From Actinobacillus arthritidis (GTDB taxonomy: Bacteria; Pseudomonadota; Gammaproteobacteria; Enterobacterales; Pasteurellaceae), in NCBI RefSeq assembly GCF_029774155.1, contig NZ_CP103833.1, forward strand, positions 1 to 64,000: a DNA stretch of 64,000 nt, written 5' to 3'. The position numbers and the translations under genes were made by a program. The notes beneath the pieces are model-generated. The model was not told where the DNA came from. It saw nothing but the letters and a program-made list of their open reading frames with translations, and ran no database searches. This document shows positions 62,682 to 64,000 of the stretch, piece by piece (position 1 is the first letter of the stretch; every line of letters starts with the position of its first letter).

Positions 62682-63040
62682 ATGAAGCCGCAAAAAACAT
62701 TACAATGGGGCGTTCAGCAAAATAATGAAAGCTTATTTGTAAAATTATCCGGTGAATTAACTCGAGACACGTTGCTTCCGCTTTGGAAGCGGCGTGCTTC
62801 TTTTTATCGCCGAAAGGTAATCAACATATTTATTGGGATTTAAAAGAACTCGAACGTGTTGACTCAGCCGGATTTACATTACTTGCCGAATTACTCAATC
62901 ATTATCAAAAACAAACGCCAAACTGTTTAATCAATGTGCCGGATGTTGTTAAAACGTTGGCAGAATTGTTTGATTTAACCTTATGGCTAAATACATTCTT
63001 AGTGTGTGAAAGTAAACACTGTGCTAAACCTCAAGGATAG
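62682..63040 (+). CDS. mlaB: Mla complex STAS-domain protein MlaB, frameshifted
   Basis: MlaB is a small cytosolic STAS protein that binds and stabilises MlaF. ATG 62682 opens MKPQKTLQWGVQQNNESLFV; that frame continues GELTRDTLLPLWKRRA and then loses phase. The second frame carries the STAS core DLKELERVDSAGFTLLAELL. One base is missing between about 62788 and 62812, either in GCGGC (for GCGGGC) or in the T-run; I cannot choose. The corrected protein is 119 residues. It is the last mla gene; ibaG follows after six bases. Confidence 0.87.
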
Positions 63041-63046
63041 GAATAG

Positions 63047-63307
63047 ATGGAACCAAAACAACTTGAAGAAATTTTAAAAAATGCATTATCTCATGCCAGC
63101 GAAATTCATGCTCAAGGTGAAAATTCACATTATGGCGTAATCGTCGTTAGTGATGAACTTGCACAATTATCAAAAGTAAAACAACAGCAAGCAGTATACG
63201 CACCTTTAGGCGAATATTTTGCCACTAATGCAATCCACGCCTTAACGATCAAAGTGTTTTCAACCGAACAGTGGAAAAAAGAGCGTTTACTTAATCTAGC
63301 AGGTTAA
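63047..63307 (+). CDS. ibaG: BolA-family acid stress protein IbaG
   Basis: An 86-residue BolA-type protein (YrbA/IbaG). It has the BolA core GENSHYGVIVVSDELAQLSK, the RQQ-like KVKQQQAVYAPLGEY and the family HALTIKVFSTEQW. IbaG partners with monothiol glutaredoxin in iron-sulfur metabolism. Position between mlaB and murA is conserved in gammaproteobacteria. Confidence 0.95.
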   Translation: MEPKQLEEILKNALSHASEIHAQGENSHYGVIVVSDELAQLSKVKQQQAVYAPLGEYFATNAIHALTIKVFSTEQWKKERLLNLAG

Positions 63308-63320
63308 CTTTTTTACAATT

Positions 63321-63410
63321 AATGGATAATTGATAATGAATTAAAGCGGTTAAATTTTTTGTAAAATGCACCAAAAATCGCTTATCTTTCTTCATTATTG
63401 ATTGTCCATT
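63321..63410. repeat. 90-bp inverted-repeat element before murA
   Basis: AATGGATAATTGATAATGAA (63321-63340) faces TTCATTATTGATTGTCCATT (63391-63410), 17 of 20 paired. The interior holds AAGCGGTTAAA, a variant uptake core. No open frame. It may be a MITE-like repeat, with or without terminator effect for the mla-ibaG operon. Confidence 0.5.
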
Positions 63411-63439
63411 ACTTATTTCTAAATTTCTAAGGATTTATA

Positions 63440-64000
<561 letters not shown>

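Overview
This 64 kb window is a stretch of a Pasteurellaceae chromosome that begins at the first base of dnaA. The DNA carries many copies of the uptake signal ACAAGCGGTC, often as facing pairs after genes. This is the Apl-type signal of the Actinobacillus pleuropneumoniae / Mannheimia haemolytica / Haemophilus ducreyi branch. Together with periplasmic SodC, the gene order and the AT-rich codon use, this points to A. pleuropneumoniae or a close Actinobacillus; the species call is inference. I saw no rRNA, tRNA, CRISPR array, prophage or transposase gene.

Layout. 0-9.4 kb: dnaA-dnaN-recF, sodC, asd, sohB, lpxB and an outer-membrane porin. 9.4-19.4 kb: an accessory region with a periplasmic UlaG-type hydrolase, two paralogous DJ-1/AraC regulators, a decayed flavin-binding oxidase, a flavodoxin-fold oxidoreductase, a complete Type II restriction-modification (R-M) unit (C5 methyltransferase, D12-class N6-adenine methyltransferase, HNH endonuclease), a LysR regulator, a truncated ABC-type membrane protein and a MarR repressor with a clear operator. 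19.4-36 kb: mfd, pepN, plsY, folB, an EamA transporter, cdd, ftsYEX, rsmD, a YciU-type DNA mimic, a flavin reductase, tehB, hslO and hslR. 36-46 kb: an unknown gene, then nudE-cysQ-zwf-pgl and gnd (oxidative pentose phosphate pathway), with an MFS transporter, a YhcG-type nuclease and a small P-loop protein lying between pgl and gnd. 46-64 kb: cysZ, zipA-ligA, galE, ampG, a Fur-boxed TonB receptor, adk, mdh, argR, a YfcH-type epimerase, an HtrA protease, mlaFEDCB-ibaG and the start of murA.

The most interesting region is the R-M unit. A 41-bp direct repeat (40/41 identical), beginning exactly with an uptake signal and covering the ribosome-binding site and first codons of the LysR gene, flanks it at 12521 and 16050. 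This looks like insertion of a transposase-free R-M unit with a long target duplication between a LysR gene and its divergent oxidoreductase partner. The gene set (C5 plus N6A methyltransferase plus HNH nuclease) resembles HphI of Haemophilus parahaemolyticus.

At least fifteen genes are split by single-base frameshifts, including essential ones (dnaN, ftsY, zipA, murA). Where protein homology fixes the spot, most breaks fall in GCGG, chiefly GCGGC, usually with one G missing. This is best read as systematic sequence error, perhaps at a modified or compression-prone motif, rather than gene decay. I therefore annotate these as single genes with a marked break.
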